In this document: piece after piece, positions 1 through 5,587 of the stretch
Layout: each line of letters begins with the position of its first letter
How positions within the stretch are numbered: the stretch's first letter is position 1
Assembly (NCBI GenBank): GCA_035447945.1
Contig: DAOTHZ010000104.1
Span: 1 to 5,743 of the forward strand
Direction: 5' to 3'
DNA length: 5,743 nucleotides
Origin: Syntrophomonas_B sp035447945
Lineage (GTDB): Bacteria; Bacillota; Syntrophomonadia; Syntrophomonadales; Syntrophomonadaceae
Made by a program: the position numbers and the translations under genes
The notes under the pieces: model-generated
What the model was told of the DNA's origin: nothing
Databases searched by the model: none
The model's input: the letters and a program-made list of their open reading frames with translations, nothing else

Positions 1-393
1 TTTAAGATGCAGGTCCATCGGTCGGGAACCGATATCACAGCCGCCCGGCATGGAAACCGCTGCCTCTCCCTGTCTGCCCAACAGCGCACCCAGAAATAAA
101 TTGGAAGCCCGCAGCCTTTTAGCCAGTTCATCGGGTGTTTTAATGTTCATATCACCTGCCGGCGGACAAACCGACAGACTGCCATTATCGTTCCAGTTGG
201 TCCTGACCCCCATCTGGTTTAGAATATCTATCATCACTTCGACATCACAAATTCGGGGTACGTTGTCAAGGACCGTTTCTCCTTCCGCCATAATACTGGC
301 CGCAATTAAAACCAGCGCGGCATTTTTGGCTCCGCTGATCCGCACATTGCCGTATAATGGTTGTCCCCCCACAATAACCATATTGTCCTTCAA
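1..393 (-). CDS. murA: UDP-N-acetylglucosamine 1-carboxyvinyltransferase, N-terminal part (cut by window edge)
   Basis: MurA transfers enolpyruvate from phosphoenolpyruvate to UDP-GlcNAc, the first committed cytoplasmic step of peptidoglycan synthesis. The 131 visible codons carry family hallmarks: a GG..L.G.V.ISGAKNAAL start with the substrate-binding Lys-Asn pair at residues 23-24, an ENVP-like DNVPRICDV segment at 43-51, the RASNLFLGALLGR stretch at 95-107, and PGGCDIGSRPMDLHL at 116-130. Cys119 is the catalytic cysteine that fosfomycin alkylates (Cys115 in E. coli). The Cys is retained, not replaced by the Asp seen in naturally fosfomycin-resistant MurA. I chose TTG at 393 because AGAGAGGTG lies 6 nt upstream and it gives an N-terminus of normal length; ATG at 381 is the alternative. 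The stop of the upstream protease gene is 13 nt away and overlaps this ribosome binding site. The C-terminal two thirds lie outside the window, so murA1/murA2 (murZ) status cannot be decided. Confidence 0.95.
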   Translation of the reverse strand, partial: MKDNMVIVGGQPLYGNVRISGAKNAALVLIAASIMAEGETVLDNVPRICDVEVMIDILNQMGVRTNWNDNGSLSVCPPAGDMNIKTPDELAKRLRASNLFLGALLGRQGEAAVSMPGGCDIGSRPMDLHLK

Positions 394-399
394 GAAGCA

Positions 400-408
400 C
401 ACCTCTCT
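400..408 (-). promoter_or_regulatory. murA ribosome binding site, overlapping upstream stop codon
   Basis: On the minus strand this reads AGAGAGGTG, ending 6 nt before the TTG at 393. It decides for the TTG start over ATG 381, whose nearest purine run (AAGGA) is only about 4 nt away. The TAG stop of the upstream protease gene (407-409) overlaps its 5' end, an arrangement typical of translational coupling. Confidence 0.7.
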
Positions 409-1258
409 ATTGCTTTTCCATATATCGATAACATTGATATGCAAAATTTTCAAAATCAGTACCGGTCGCTTTTTCAATCGCCTGGTAAAGCGTATCACCT
501 TGTGCCAAATAATCCATTACCGTATAAATCACTTCTTCCCCATATTGAGAGGCCATGAATTCAACCGCCTGACGGGACTGCCAATAAGACATCTGCTGAT
601 CCAGTTCATCAAAATTCTTGTTCAGTTCCTGAAAAGTATATAACTGTCCCGCAGTAACATCCTGGGGATCTGCGAACTGAAAGCCGGTGATTTGTTTTTC
701 TATATACTGGGCAACCCCTTCCGTCCACCAGCGATTATAATTCCCCCCGGTCATATCGTCAACGATTAAATGTACATATTCATGCACCAACGGCCCTTCC
801 GTCTGGAATTCAGCTTCATTGTACGCTTGCTGCAGCCATTCATGCGGTGACAGGATACGAATCGTACCCGCCCAGTAGACTCCCAGGGCTTTTTCGTTTT
901 TGTCCCAGCCAAAACACCGGGCCAGACTTCGGCTGTCCGGATAGACCACAATGGTCGTTTTCTGTCGAACGTCGATATTCATCCTATCACTCACCTGGCG
1001 ATATGCCCGCTCTGCACTATTGGCAATAATAGCAGCATAATCTGCGTCGGTTTGTGTAAATTTTATGACAAAATGATCGGTCTTCATTTCCTGAAACCGG
1101 GCTGTTCGGAATCTGATTTCCTGTCCCACTGCCAGGCGGGAAATTTTCTGCCAGATCTGTCCGGACTGAATGTCGCTTCTGTACAGATAGCAACCCAAGG
1201 CAACCGCCAGCACAATGAAAAGCACGACAAACGTACTGTTTGGTCTGTTCTCCCACAT
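407..1258 (-). CDS. Membrane-anchored zinc metalloprotease, peptidase MA-like (gluzincin) family
   Basis: This 283-residue protein is a likely extracytoplasmic zinc peptidase. One hydrophobic segment (about residues 9-26) follows a short N-terminus and fits an uncleaved signal anchor. Cys23 follows A-L-G, which resembles a lipobox weakly, so a lipoprotein is a less likely alternative. The catalytic domain carries HEYVH at 159-163 (HExxH, two zinc ligands and the general base), and NRWWTEGVAQYIE at 175-187, where Glu180 sits at the usual spacing for the third ligand. This HExxH...WxxEG pattern is that of the MA-like peptidases often annotated as hypothetical in Clostridia. The start at ATG 1258 is backed by a GGGAGGGG Shine-Dalgarno 5 nt upstream. 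The gene lies between trxB and murA and is probably coupled to murA. The substrate is unknown; a cell-envelope role is inferred from anchoring and neighbours only. Confidence 0.85.
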   Translation of the reverse strand: MWENRPNSTFVVLFIVLAVALGCYLYRSDIQSGQIWQKISRLAVGQEIRFRTARFQEMKTDHFVIKFTQTDADYAAIIANSAERAYRQVSDRMNIDVRQKTTIVVYPDSRSLARCFGWDKNEKALGVYWAGTIRILSPHEWLQQAYNEAEFQTEGPLVHEYVHLIVDDMTGGNYNRWWTEGVAQYIEKQITGFQFADPQDVTAGQLYTFQELNKNFDELDQQMSYWQSRQAVEFMASQYGEEVIYTVMDYLAQGDTLYQAIEKATGTDFENFAYQCYRYMEKQ

Positions 1259-1276
1259 ACCAGCCCCTCCCCTCTA

Positions 1277-1296
1277 CCCATAGATTATACTATGGG
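1277..1296. repeat. Perfect inverted repeat with TATAAT in the loop, upstream of the protease gene
   Basis: CCCATAG (1277-1283) and CTATGGG (1290-1296) form a perfect 7-bp inverted repeat around a 6-nt centre. Read on the minus strand the centre starts at TATAAT (1284-1289), a consensus -10 hexamer. No T-run follows on either strand, so it is not an intrinsic terminator. The best -35 match is weak: TTGCCC with a 20-nt spacer. It could be a -10 buried in an operator, or an RNA hairpin in the trxB-protease transcript. It ends 18 nt before the protease start codon. Confidence 0.45.
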
Positions 1297-1300
1297 CAGC

Positions 1301-1317
1301 GCTTGCGAGGGGCAAGC
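1301..1317. repeat. Second perfect hairpin in the trxB-protease spacer
   Basis: GCTTGC (1301-1306) and GCAAGC (1312-1317) form a perfect 6-bp inverted repeat with a 5-nt loop, 4 nt from the neighbouring palindrome. Neither strand has a T-tract after it. In the minus-strand transcript the two hairpins would be stacked side by side between the trxB stop and the protease ribosome binding site. A role in RNA processing or stability is possible. Confidence 0.4.
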
Positions 1318-1334
1318 AAATACTGGTATATCAG

Positions 1335-2240
1335 CTATTCCTTCAGATAGGAACTGACGATCATTCCCACCTGGGAACCATCGCCCACCGCCGTTGCCAC
1401 CTGACGGGTTTTTTTCACACGAATGTCACCGGCGGCAAAGATACCTTCTACAGAAGTTCGTCCTTCTTCATCAGTGATGACATAGCCTTCCTGGGTGGCA
1501 ACGACGCCTTCCAGAAATTCAGCCGCCGCTACCAGACCGATGCTGACAAAAAGACCTTCCACCGGCAGGACCTCTTCTTCCCGGGTGTTGACATCCTGCA
1601 GAATCACTCTTTGCATCAGTCCTTCTCCCTCGATACGGGTCACCACTTTATTGGTCTTGAGTTTTATCTTGTCATTGGCCAGCATCTTGTCAACCGAGGT
1701 CTGATTGGCACGGAAACCCTCCCGGCGATGAATCAGAAATACCTCGGAGGCGATTCCGGAAAGAAACAGCGCTTCATTGACAGCTGTGTCGCCGCCACCC
1801 ACCACCGCCACCGGGTAGTTTTCAAAAAATGCGGCGTCACAAGTGGCACAGTAGGAAACGCCGCTGCCCTTGAACTCCTGTTCGCCGGGTACTTCCAGTT
1901 CTCTGCGTTTGGCTCCCAGGGCGATGACGACCGCTTGGGCCCAGTACTCGCCTTCATAAGTCGTCACTTTTTTGCCTTCCGGCAGAGATTCCAGCTTGAT
2001 AACCTCTTCCATACGAGTCTCACAACCAAAGCGCTCCGCTTGTTTGTGAAAGTTGTCCATCAGTTCTCCGCCGGAAACCCCAAAAGGAAATCCGGGATAA
2101 TTTTCCAATTGGTCGATCCAGGCCGCATTGCCTCCGATATGACTGGCCTCCAGAATCAACGTCTTTAATTTGGCCCGCCCGGTATAAAGACCAACGGTTA
2201 ACCCGGCCGGCCCGCCTCCTAAAATAATAACATCGTACAC
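1335..2240 (-). CDS. trxB: Thioredoxin reductase (NADPH, FAD-containing)
   Basis: This flavoprotein passes electrons from NADPH through FAD and a redox-active disulfide to thioredoxin in the cytoplasm. With the GTG start it has 301 residues, normal for the low-molecular-weight bacterial type. The N-terminal FAD-binding motif is GGGPAG at 8-13. The active-site disulfide is CATC at 131-134, the second dinucleotide fold has VVGGGDTAVNEA at 147-158, and HRREGFR at 171-177 matches the basic HRRxxxR motif that binds the NADPH 2'-phosphate. The C-terminal FAD motif GDIR plus KKTRQVATAVGDG is at 271-288. The basic motif argues against ferredoxin-dependent relatives. An upstream in-frame TTG (2288) is rejected because it lies inside the terminator of the preceding gene, whereas GTG 2240 has AAAAGGAG 8 nt upstream and yields the usual M-YDVII start. 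It probably heads a transcript running into the protease and murA, since no terminator follows it. One small oddity: GGN-AAW replaces the usual GGQ-AA segment at 36-41. Confidence 0.95.
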   Translation of the reverse strand: MYDVIILGGGPAGLTVGLYTGRAKLKTLILEASHIGGNAAWIDQLENYPGFPFGVSGGELMDNFHKQAERFGCETRMEEVIKLESLPEGKKVTTYEGEYWAQAVVIALGAKRRELEVPGEQEFKGSGVSYCATCDAAFFENYPVAVVGGGDTAVNEALFLSGIASEVFLIHRREGFRANQTSVDKMLANDKIKLKTNKVVTRIEGEGLMQRVILQDVNTREEEVLPVEGLFVSIGLVAAAEFLEGVVATQEGYVITDEEGRTSVEGIFAAGDIRVKKTRQVATAVGDGSQVGMIVSSYLKE

Positions 2241-2248
2241 TTTAATCG

Positions 2249-2256
2249 CTCCTTTT
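2249..2256 (-). promoter_or_regulatory. trxB ribosome binding site, fixes GTG start
   Basis: AAAAGGAG on the minus strand lies 8 nt upstream of GTG at 2240. It supports this start against the longer reading frame that begins inside the terminator hairpin further upstream. Confidence 0.8.
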
Positions 2257-2267
2257 CGTGTGTTGGT

Positions 2268-2299
2268 AAAAAAACAACCCTGACCCAAGGCCAGGGTTG
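2268..2299 (-). terminator. Rho-independent terminator after the M23 endopeptidase gene
   Basis: On the minus strand CAACCCTG (2292-2299) pairs perfectly with CAGGGTTG (2275-2282) across a 9-nt loop, and a run of seven T (2268-2274) follows at once. It begins 11 nt after the M23 gene stop. It leaves only 27 nt between the end of the T-run and the trxB start codon, so a trxB promoter would have to overlap it. Confidence 0.9.
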
Positions 2300-2310
2300 C
2301 AGGAAAATAA

Positions 2311-3651
2311 TCAGCGTAGATAATTCAGCGGATTTACCTGACTGCCGCCCGATAAAACCTCAAAATGCAGATGCGGTCCGGTGCTTCTGCCGGTTGAGCC
2401 ACGCGTCGCAATCGTTTGACCGCGGCCTACGCTGTCACCCACCGAAACTGCGAGGCTTGCACAATGGGCATAGCGGGTGGAAAGGCCATTGCCGTGATTG
2501 ATAACTATGCATTTGCCATAACCACCTTCACCCCATCCGGCAAAGGTCACCGTTCCCGACTCGGCTGCTTGAATGGGTGAGCCTGTACTGCCTGCAATAT
2601 CGATGGCCACATGTCCGCTTCTGGAATACTGGGATATATATCCCGCTACCGGCCAGGCCAGTGTACCGGTATTGCTGCCGGAACGGGAGGCCACCTGCAA
2701 TACCCTGGTCCCTTTGACCATAACCTTGTCTTTGGGTTTCTCGAGAATCGTTTCCGACAAGACTTCCTTTTTCTCGATACGGTTGTTTATTTTTTCAACG
2801 ATGTAGGCCACTTCTTTTTTGCCGTTGGCCCCATTGCTTTTAATTTTTATGTTGTTGACGCTGTTGTCGGTTATCACCTTGGTTTCAAATGGAATGGTTT
2901 CGATGGCCTTGCCTTCAACTTTGGCAATGACATTTATGTATGGCTTGCTTTTCACCAAAACGATTTCCCGGCCCAGTTGCAGCACGTCATCTTCCGCCAG
3001 GTTGTTGGCCTTCAGGATATCATCCACATACATGTCATTGGCACGGGCGATGCTCCAAATGCTGTCCCCTGCCTTGATCTTGTATTTTTCAGGGCTGGCG
3101 GTACCCGTGGTAATTAAATTCCAGGCTTCCTGGGGTGCCAATACCTCCCCTGCATAAACCTTGGCTTCCCGAACCGTGACCTTTTCTGCAAAAGCGGCAG
3201 AGATGAGTTTTTCATCTTCCCCTACCCAGCTGTTCGCTGCTTTTAGTTTTTGCAGCAGGGACGCAGCGGCAGTCTTGTCCTGCATACTGGCAATGACTTT
3301 GCCATCGACGACAATTACTGCACCGTTGGTCTGAAACTTCAGTCCTTTTTGCAATGCCGGGTTAATTTTTTGTTCGGCCAAAAGAACTTTTCTCTCAGCA
3401 AAGATACGCTTGTATTCAATCTTGCTGCTGAGAACGATTTTTTTGTTTTGCTCCGCCCCCAGCTGTTTGCTGATTTGTTTTATCGCCAGCTCAACCTGGC
3501 CACGATCTTTGACGATGAATTGCTGTTGTCCGTTAATATAGACGGCATACGCCGGAGTCTTAAATCCTAAAAACCAAACACACATCAACATCACTGTCAA
3601 CACGGCAACGCCTGCTGCCAGCAGCTTTTGATTTCTTGAAACAGTTTGCAT
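2311..3651 (-). CDS. M23 (LytM) peptidoglycan endopeptidase with LysM and G5 domains
   Basis: A 446-residue exported wall hydrolase predicted to cut peptide bridges or stems in peptidoglycan. Residues about 8-30 are a hydrophobic signal or anchor segment, with a possible signal peptidase site after AYA (34-36). A Lys/Glu-rich region (about 37-185) follows. A LysM peptidoglycan-binding domain spans about 189-234 (YKIKAGDSIWSIARAND...), and a G5 domain about 239-312. The C-terminal M23 catalytic domain (about 330-446) has H347xxxD351 (GHVAID), His396 (RYAH) and HLH at 427-429, the expected zinc ligands and catalytic histidine, so it should be active. The start is ATG 3651, with GGAG 7 nt upstream; a TTG two codons earlier is too close to that site. 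It ends in a strong terminator. SpoIIQ and other M23 proteins share this fold, but the LysM-G5 layout fits a vegetative endopeptidase better than SpoIIQ. The connection to the upstream SCIFF genes is unknown. Confidence 0.92.
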   Translation of the reverse strand: MQTVSRNQKLLAAGVAVLTVMLMCVWFLGFKTPAYAVYINGQQQFIVKDRGQVELAIKQISKQLGAEQNKKIVLSSKIEYKRIFAERKVLLAEQKINPALQKGLKFQTNGAVIVVDGKVIASMQDKTAAASLLQKLKAANSWVGEDEKLISAAFAEKVTVREAKVYAGEVLAPQEAWNLITTGTASPEKYKIKAGDSIWSIARANDMYVDDILKANNLAEDDVLQLGREIVLVKSKPYINVIAKVEGKAIETIPFETKVITDNSVNNIKIKSNGANGKKEVAYIVEKINNRIEKKEVLSETILEKPKDKVMVKGTRVLQVASRSGSNTGTLAWPVAGYISQYSRSGHVAIDIAGSTGSPIQAAESGTVTFAGWGEGGYGKCIVINHGNGLSTRYAHCASLAVSVGDSVGRGQTIATRGSTGRSTGPHLHFEVLSGGSQVNPLNYLR

Positions 3652-3658
3652 ATTCAAT

Positions 3659-3662
3659 CTCC
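3659..3662 (-). promoter_or_regulatory. M23 gene ribosome binding site, fixes ATG start
   Basis: GGAG on the minus strand sits 7 nt upstream of ATG 3651 and only 1 nt from the in-frame TTG at 3657, so the ATG is the start to use. Confidence 0.7.
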
Positions 3663-3728
3663 ATTGTTATATTATTTCTCAGATTCATTCCCTATTTCTA
3701 CAACAAATCCAAATCTTCCTTCTATTTT

Positions 3729-3743
3729 CTTAATTTTATTAAG
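3729..3743. repeat. AT-rich inverted repeat over the scfB stop codon
   Basis: CTTAAT (3729-3734) and ATTAAG (3738-3743) form a perfect 6-bp inverted repeat with a 3-nt loop that contains the scfB TAA stop. It is AT-only except for the outer pair and has no clean T-tract, so it is at best a weak terminator or an RNA end-stabilising hairpin. Confidence 0.3.
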
Positions 3744-3753
3744 TGTTTGTCAA
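3730..3753 (-). promoter_or_regulatory. Possible weak promoter for the M23 gene inside the scfB 3' end
   Basis: A perfect TTGACA (3748-3753, minus strand) lies in the last codons of scfB. The best -10 candidate 18 nt downstream is GAAAAT (about 3724-3729), a 4/6 match. The 87-nt gap between scfB and the M23 gene also contains TATAAC nearer the start codon, but without a matching -35. Readthrough from scfB is equally possible. Confidence 0.25.
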
Positions 3754-5121
3754 CCCTTCCATGGTTTCCAGGAAAATTGCACCTTCAATTCTTTTCCGAT
3801 GCATGCGGCAGCTGACCTGGCTGGGCTTGGAGAAATCACCATTGGCATGGTAGGCATTGGCATGGCAGCCACCGCCGCAATAGTACCTGGCCCAACAGCT
3901 TTTGCATTCGCTCTTGTTTTGTAAATGGTTTTGGGAGAATCGTTTTTTCAACCCCTCATCCAAATGACCGTCAAAAATATTGCCCATGATGAATTCTTTT
4001 TCTCCGACAAATTGATGACACGGATAAATATCACCGTTGGGAATCACAACCAGGTATTCATTGCCTGCCCCGCATCCTGACAGACGCTTGGCCAGACAGG
4101 GCCCTCTTTGTAAATTAAGATTGTAATGGAAAAAATCGAGCTTGCGTCCTGCAAGACGATATTCATTGAGAAGATCGGTCAAGCGTCCATATTCCGCCAG
4201 CACTTGTTCCAGGTCTTCTTCCTGAATGCTAAAGCCGTTGTCTTCTCCCACCGCCGGTTCCAAGGATATCGCATCGAAACCGAGTTCGGCCATGTGGCGC
4301 AGATCTTCGCTGAAATCGAGATTCTTTTTGGTGAAAGTCCCACGAATGTAGTAACTGATCGGATTGGCGTTGACCATTTTTTTAATGTTGGGCAGGATAA
4401 GCTCATATGTCCCGGCACCATTGTTGAGAATCCGGTGTCGATCATTGGTTTCCGGTCGTCCGTCCAGGCTGAGAATCACACTGATATCTTCTGCCAGCAC
4501 AAATTCAATGACATCATCGGTGAGCAAGAGCGCATTGGTGGTCAGGGTGAAGTGTATGCGTTTGTTCCATTGGCGTTCCAGTTCGCGGCCATAAGCCACC
4601 AGTTGCCGAAGCATATCCGCTACCAGCAATGGTTCGCCGCCGAAAAAATCAACTTCCAGATTGCGAATGGGACCGCTCTGTGCCATCAGGTAATCCAAAG
4701 CACGCTTGCCGGTCTCCAGAGGCATGAGTCCAGCTTCCATGCCAAAATCGCCCTGACTGGCAAAACAGTAGCGGCATTTCATGTTACAGGCATGGGCCAC
4801 ATTTAAACAAAGCGCCTTGACATGAAAACCGGAGAAATCCAGGAGCGGCAATTCTTCTTCAGAAAACAACGCTCCTTGCTGATGCGCCTGGCTGATTTCT
4901 TCCACTATATCGTGCAGCTCGTCGGCTGGATAAACGCCTGTCAGTTCCTGCACAACCCTTTCCATATCACCGTTGTACTCCATCAGGCGGGTTATAAAAG
5001 CGCAGCTCATGTCGTCCAGCAGGTGGACGGCGCCACTGTTGACATCCAGCAAAATATTTTGTTGCTGCCATTGAAACAAATGGATATTGGCCTGAAAATC
5101 ATAGCCGGTTAATCGCTGCAA
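3739..5121 (-). CDS. scfB: SCIFF peptide radical SAM/SPASM thioether maturase
   Basis: A 460-residue cytoplasmic radical SAM enzyme that binds the SCIFF precursor and forms Cys thioether crosslinks (ranthipeptide maturation). Residues about 1-95 resemble the PqqD-like peptide-recognition region found at the front of such maturases. The radical SAM core has the CNMKCRYC cluster motif (Cys112, Cys116, Cys119, CxxxCxxC) that holds the SAM-binding 4Fe-4S cluster, and GGEP at 161-164. The C-terminal SPASM region holds auxiliary Fe-S ligands: Cys342, Cys350, PNGDIYPC ending at Cys368, then CKSCWARYYCGGGC (Cys406, 409, 415, 419) and Cys438, matching the C-x2-C-x5-C-x3-C pattern. The family call rests on the length, this cysteine layout and the adjacent SCIFF precursor; other SPASM peptide maturases (sactipeptide, quinohemoprotein) are less likely. 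The TTG start at 5121 has GAGGAG 6 nt upstream. The upstream scfA gene is separated by a terminator, so the enzyme is probably made at a lower level than its substrate or from its own promoter. Confidence 0.95.
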   Translation of the reverse strand: MQRLTGYDFQANIHLFQWQQQNILLDVNSGAVHLLDDMSCAFITRLMEYNGDMERVVQELTGVYPADELHDIVEEISQAHQQGALFSEEELPLLDFSGFHVKALCLNVAHACNMKCRYCFASQGDFGMEAGLMPLETGKRALDYLMAQSGPIRNLEVDFFGGEPLLVADMLRQLVAYGRELERQWNKRIHFTLTTNALLLTDDVIEFVLAEDISVILSLDGRPETNDRHRILNNGAGTYELILPNIKKMVNANPISYYIRGTFTKKNLDFSEDLRHMAELGFDAISLEPAVGEDNGFSIQEEDLEQVLAEYGRLTDLLNEYRLAGRKLDFFHYNLNLQRGPCLAKRLSGCGAGNEYLVVIPNGDIYPCHQFVGEKEFIMGNIFDGHLDEGLKKRFSQNHLQNKSECKSCWARYYCGGGCHANAYHANGDFSKPSQVSCRMHRKRIEGAIFLETMEGLTNT

Positions 5122-5127
5122 GAAATT

Positions 5128-5133
5128 CTCCTC
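5128..5133 (-). promoter_or_regulatory. scfB ribosome binding site, fixes TTG start
   Basis: GAGGAG on the minus strand ends 6 nt before TTG 5121. No ATG or GTG in frame lies nearby, so this strong site decides for the TTG. Confidence 0.75.
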
Positions 5134-5143
5134 GTTTCACCCC

Positions 5144-5172
5144 ATGATAAAATCCTGTAAATAGGCTGCTAA
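5144..5172 (-). promoter_or_regulatory. Candidate scfB promoter overlapping the scfA terminator T-tract
   Basis: TTAGCA (5167-5172; 4/6 to the sigma-A -35) and TATCAT (5144-5149; 5/6 to the -10) are 17 nt apart on the minus strand. Transcription would start near 5137, leaving a leader just long enough for the GAGGAG site. The -35 abuts the T-tract of the upstream terminator, a layout that would let scfB be expressed independently of scfA. Confidence 0.4.
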
Positions 5173-5197
5173 ACAAAAACAGGGGCTTTTCGCCCCT
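5171..5197 (-). terminator. Rho-independent terminator between scfA and scfB
   Basis: On the minus strand AGGGGC (5192-5197) pairs with GCCCCT (5181-5186) across a GAAAA loop, followed by GTTTTTGTTT (5171-5180). It begins 22 nt after the scfA stop. It should end most scfA transcripts before scfB, giving a short abundant precursor mRNA with partial readthrough into the maturase gene. Confidence 0.9.
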
Positions 5198-5219
5198 ATT
5201 AAAGAATTCTATGTAATTC

Positions 5220-5363
5220 CTACTGGTTTTTACAGTTTTGGTTGCCTACCGTACAGGAGGTCTTACATGCGGATTGACAGGAAGTACCGCACTCCCGGCA
5301 GTTGATGGCTTCCTGGTCTCTTTTCAGATTGGGATTGATGATCGTGGTAATGTGTTTTTTCAA
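5220..5363 (-). CDS. scfA: SCIFF peptide precursor (six cysteines in forty-five residues), ranthipeptide
   Basis: A 47-residue ribosomally made peptide, the substrate of the radical SAM maturase encoded next to it. It begins MKKHITTIINPN, like the conserved MKHI... SCIFF leader, and ends in the cysteine-rich core at 22-47. The six cysteines are at 22, 25, 29, 33, 37 and 44, and the stretch CQSACKTSCTVGNQ (29-42) is the family signature. In studied family members a thioether joins a Cys to a Thr five residues later; here Cys33 and Thr38 are the matching pair (inference by alignment from memory). The start is TTG 5363, 8 nt after an AAGGGGG ribosome binding site; no ATG or GTG is available in frame. 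There is no separate transporter or protease gene in the window, which agrees with SCIFF loci often lacking dedicated export genes. The mature product's role is unknown. The tRNA-Gly gene lies 109 nt upstream and a terminator follows directly. Confidence 0.95.
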   Translation of the reverse strand: MKKHITTIINPNLKRDQEAINCRECGTSCQSACKTSCTVGNQNCKNQ

Positions 5364-5371
5364 ACTCCAAA

Positions 5372-5378
5372 CCCCCTT
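5372..5378 (-). promoter_or_regulatory. scfA ribosome binding site, fixes TTG start
   Basis: AAGGGGG on the minus strand ends 8 nt before TTG 5363. A second GGAG lies only 1-2 nt from the TTG and is too close to serve it. The site supports the peptide start that matches known SCIFF N-termini. Confidence 0.65.
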
Positions 5379-5395
5379 CCCCTTATCAACTTGGA

Positions 5396-5411
5396 ATCCC
5401 GAATACGGGAT
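5396..5411. repeat. Perfect inverted repeat in the scfA leader
   Basis: ATCCCG (5396-5401) and CGGGAT (5406-5411) form a perfect 6-bp inverted repeat around a 4-nt centre, 32 nt before the scfA start codon. No T-tract follows on the minus strand, so it is not a terminator for the tRNA transcript. It could be an operator or a leader hairpin near the scfA ribosome binding site. Confidence 0.4.
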
Positions 5412-5450
5412 ATGTAAAACTTGCCATGTCCATCGCAGGGGGGACTGCCC

Positions 5451-5460
5451 TACCGCGGTA
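5451..5460. repeat. 10-bp palindrome TACCGCGGTA between tRNA-Gly and scfA
   Basis: A perfect 10-bp self-complementary site in the 109-nt spacer. It has no loop, so it suits a DNA-binding protein better than an RNA hairpin, but it is short enough to be chance. No convincing -35/-10 pair for scfA was found in this spacer. Confidence 0.25.
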
Positions 5461-5472
5461 CGAATATGTTTA

Positions 5473-5547
5473 TGGAGCGGGAAAAGGGGTTCGAACCCTC
5501 GACACCCGGCTTGGGAAGCCGGTGCTCTGCCACTGAGCTACTCCCGC
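5473..5547 (-). tRNA. tRNA-Gly, anticodon CCC
   Basis: The minus strand folds as a complete cloverleaf of 75 nt with encoded CCA. The acceptor GCGGGAG pairs with TTCCCGC (one G-U), the D arm is AGCTCAGTGGCAGAGC, the anticodon stem CCGGC/GCCGG encloses the loop TTCCCAA, and the T arm has TTCGAAC. The anticodon CCC is at 5513-5515 and reads GGG glycine codons; the discriminator base is T, as usual for bacterial tRNA-Gly. The CCA occupies 5473-5475. A good promoter lies directly upstream, and no terminator follows before scfA. Confidence 0.97.
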
Positions 5548-5557
5548 AATATAGAGT

Positions 5558-5587
5558 ATTATACACTATCGATTTTTGATTTGACAG
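5558..5587 (-). promoter_or_regulatory. Promoter of the tRNA-Gly gene
   Basis: A consensus TATAAT -10 (5558-5563, minus strand) lies 10 nt before the mature tRNA 5' end. The -35 is CTGTCA (5582-5587, 18-nt spacer, 4/6) or TGTCAA (5581-5586, 17-nt spacer). Transcription would start a few bases before the tRNA. It may also supply transcription of scfA, because no terminator lies between. Confidence 0.7.

Noticed and set aside
50..643. Plus-strand 197-codon open frame
   Set aside because: It is antisense to murA and the protease gene, both firmly identified by motifs, and shows no recognisable domain.
1611..2168. Plus-strand 185-codon open frame
   Set aside because: It lies wholly opposite trxB, has no ribosome binding site of note and no recognisable motif.
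2241..2288. 16-codon N-terminal extension of trxB from a TTG
   Set aside because: It would begin within the terminator hairpin of the upstream gene and cross its T-run; GTG 2240 has a proper ribosome binding site and gives the family's usual N-terminus.
4126..4806. Plus-strand 226-codon open frame
   Set aside because: It is antisense to the radical SAM core of scfB, whose cysteine motifs are intact; the frame is a codon-bias shadow.
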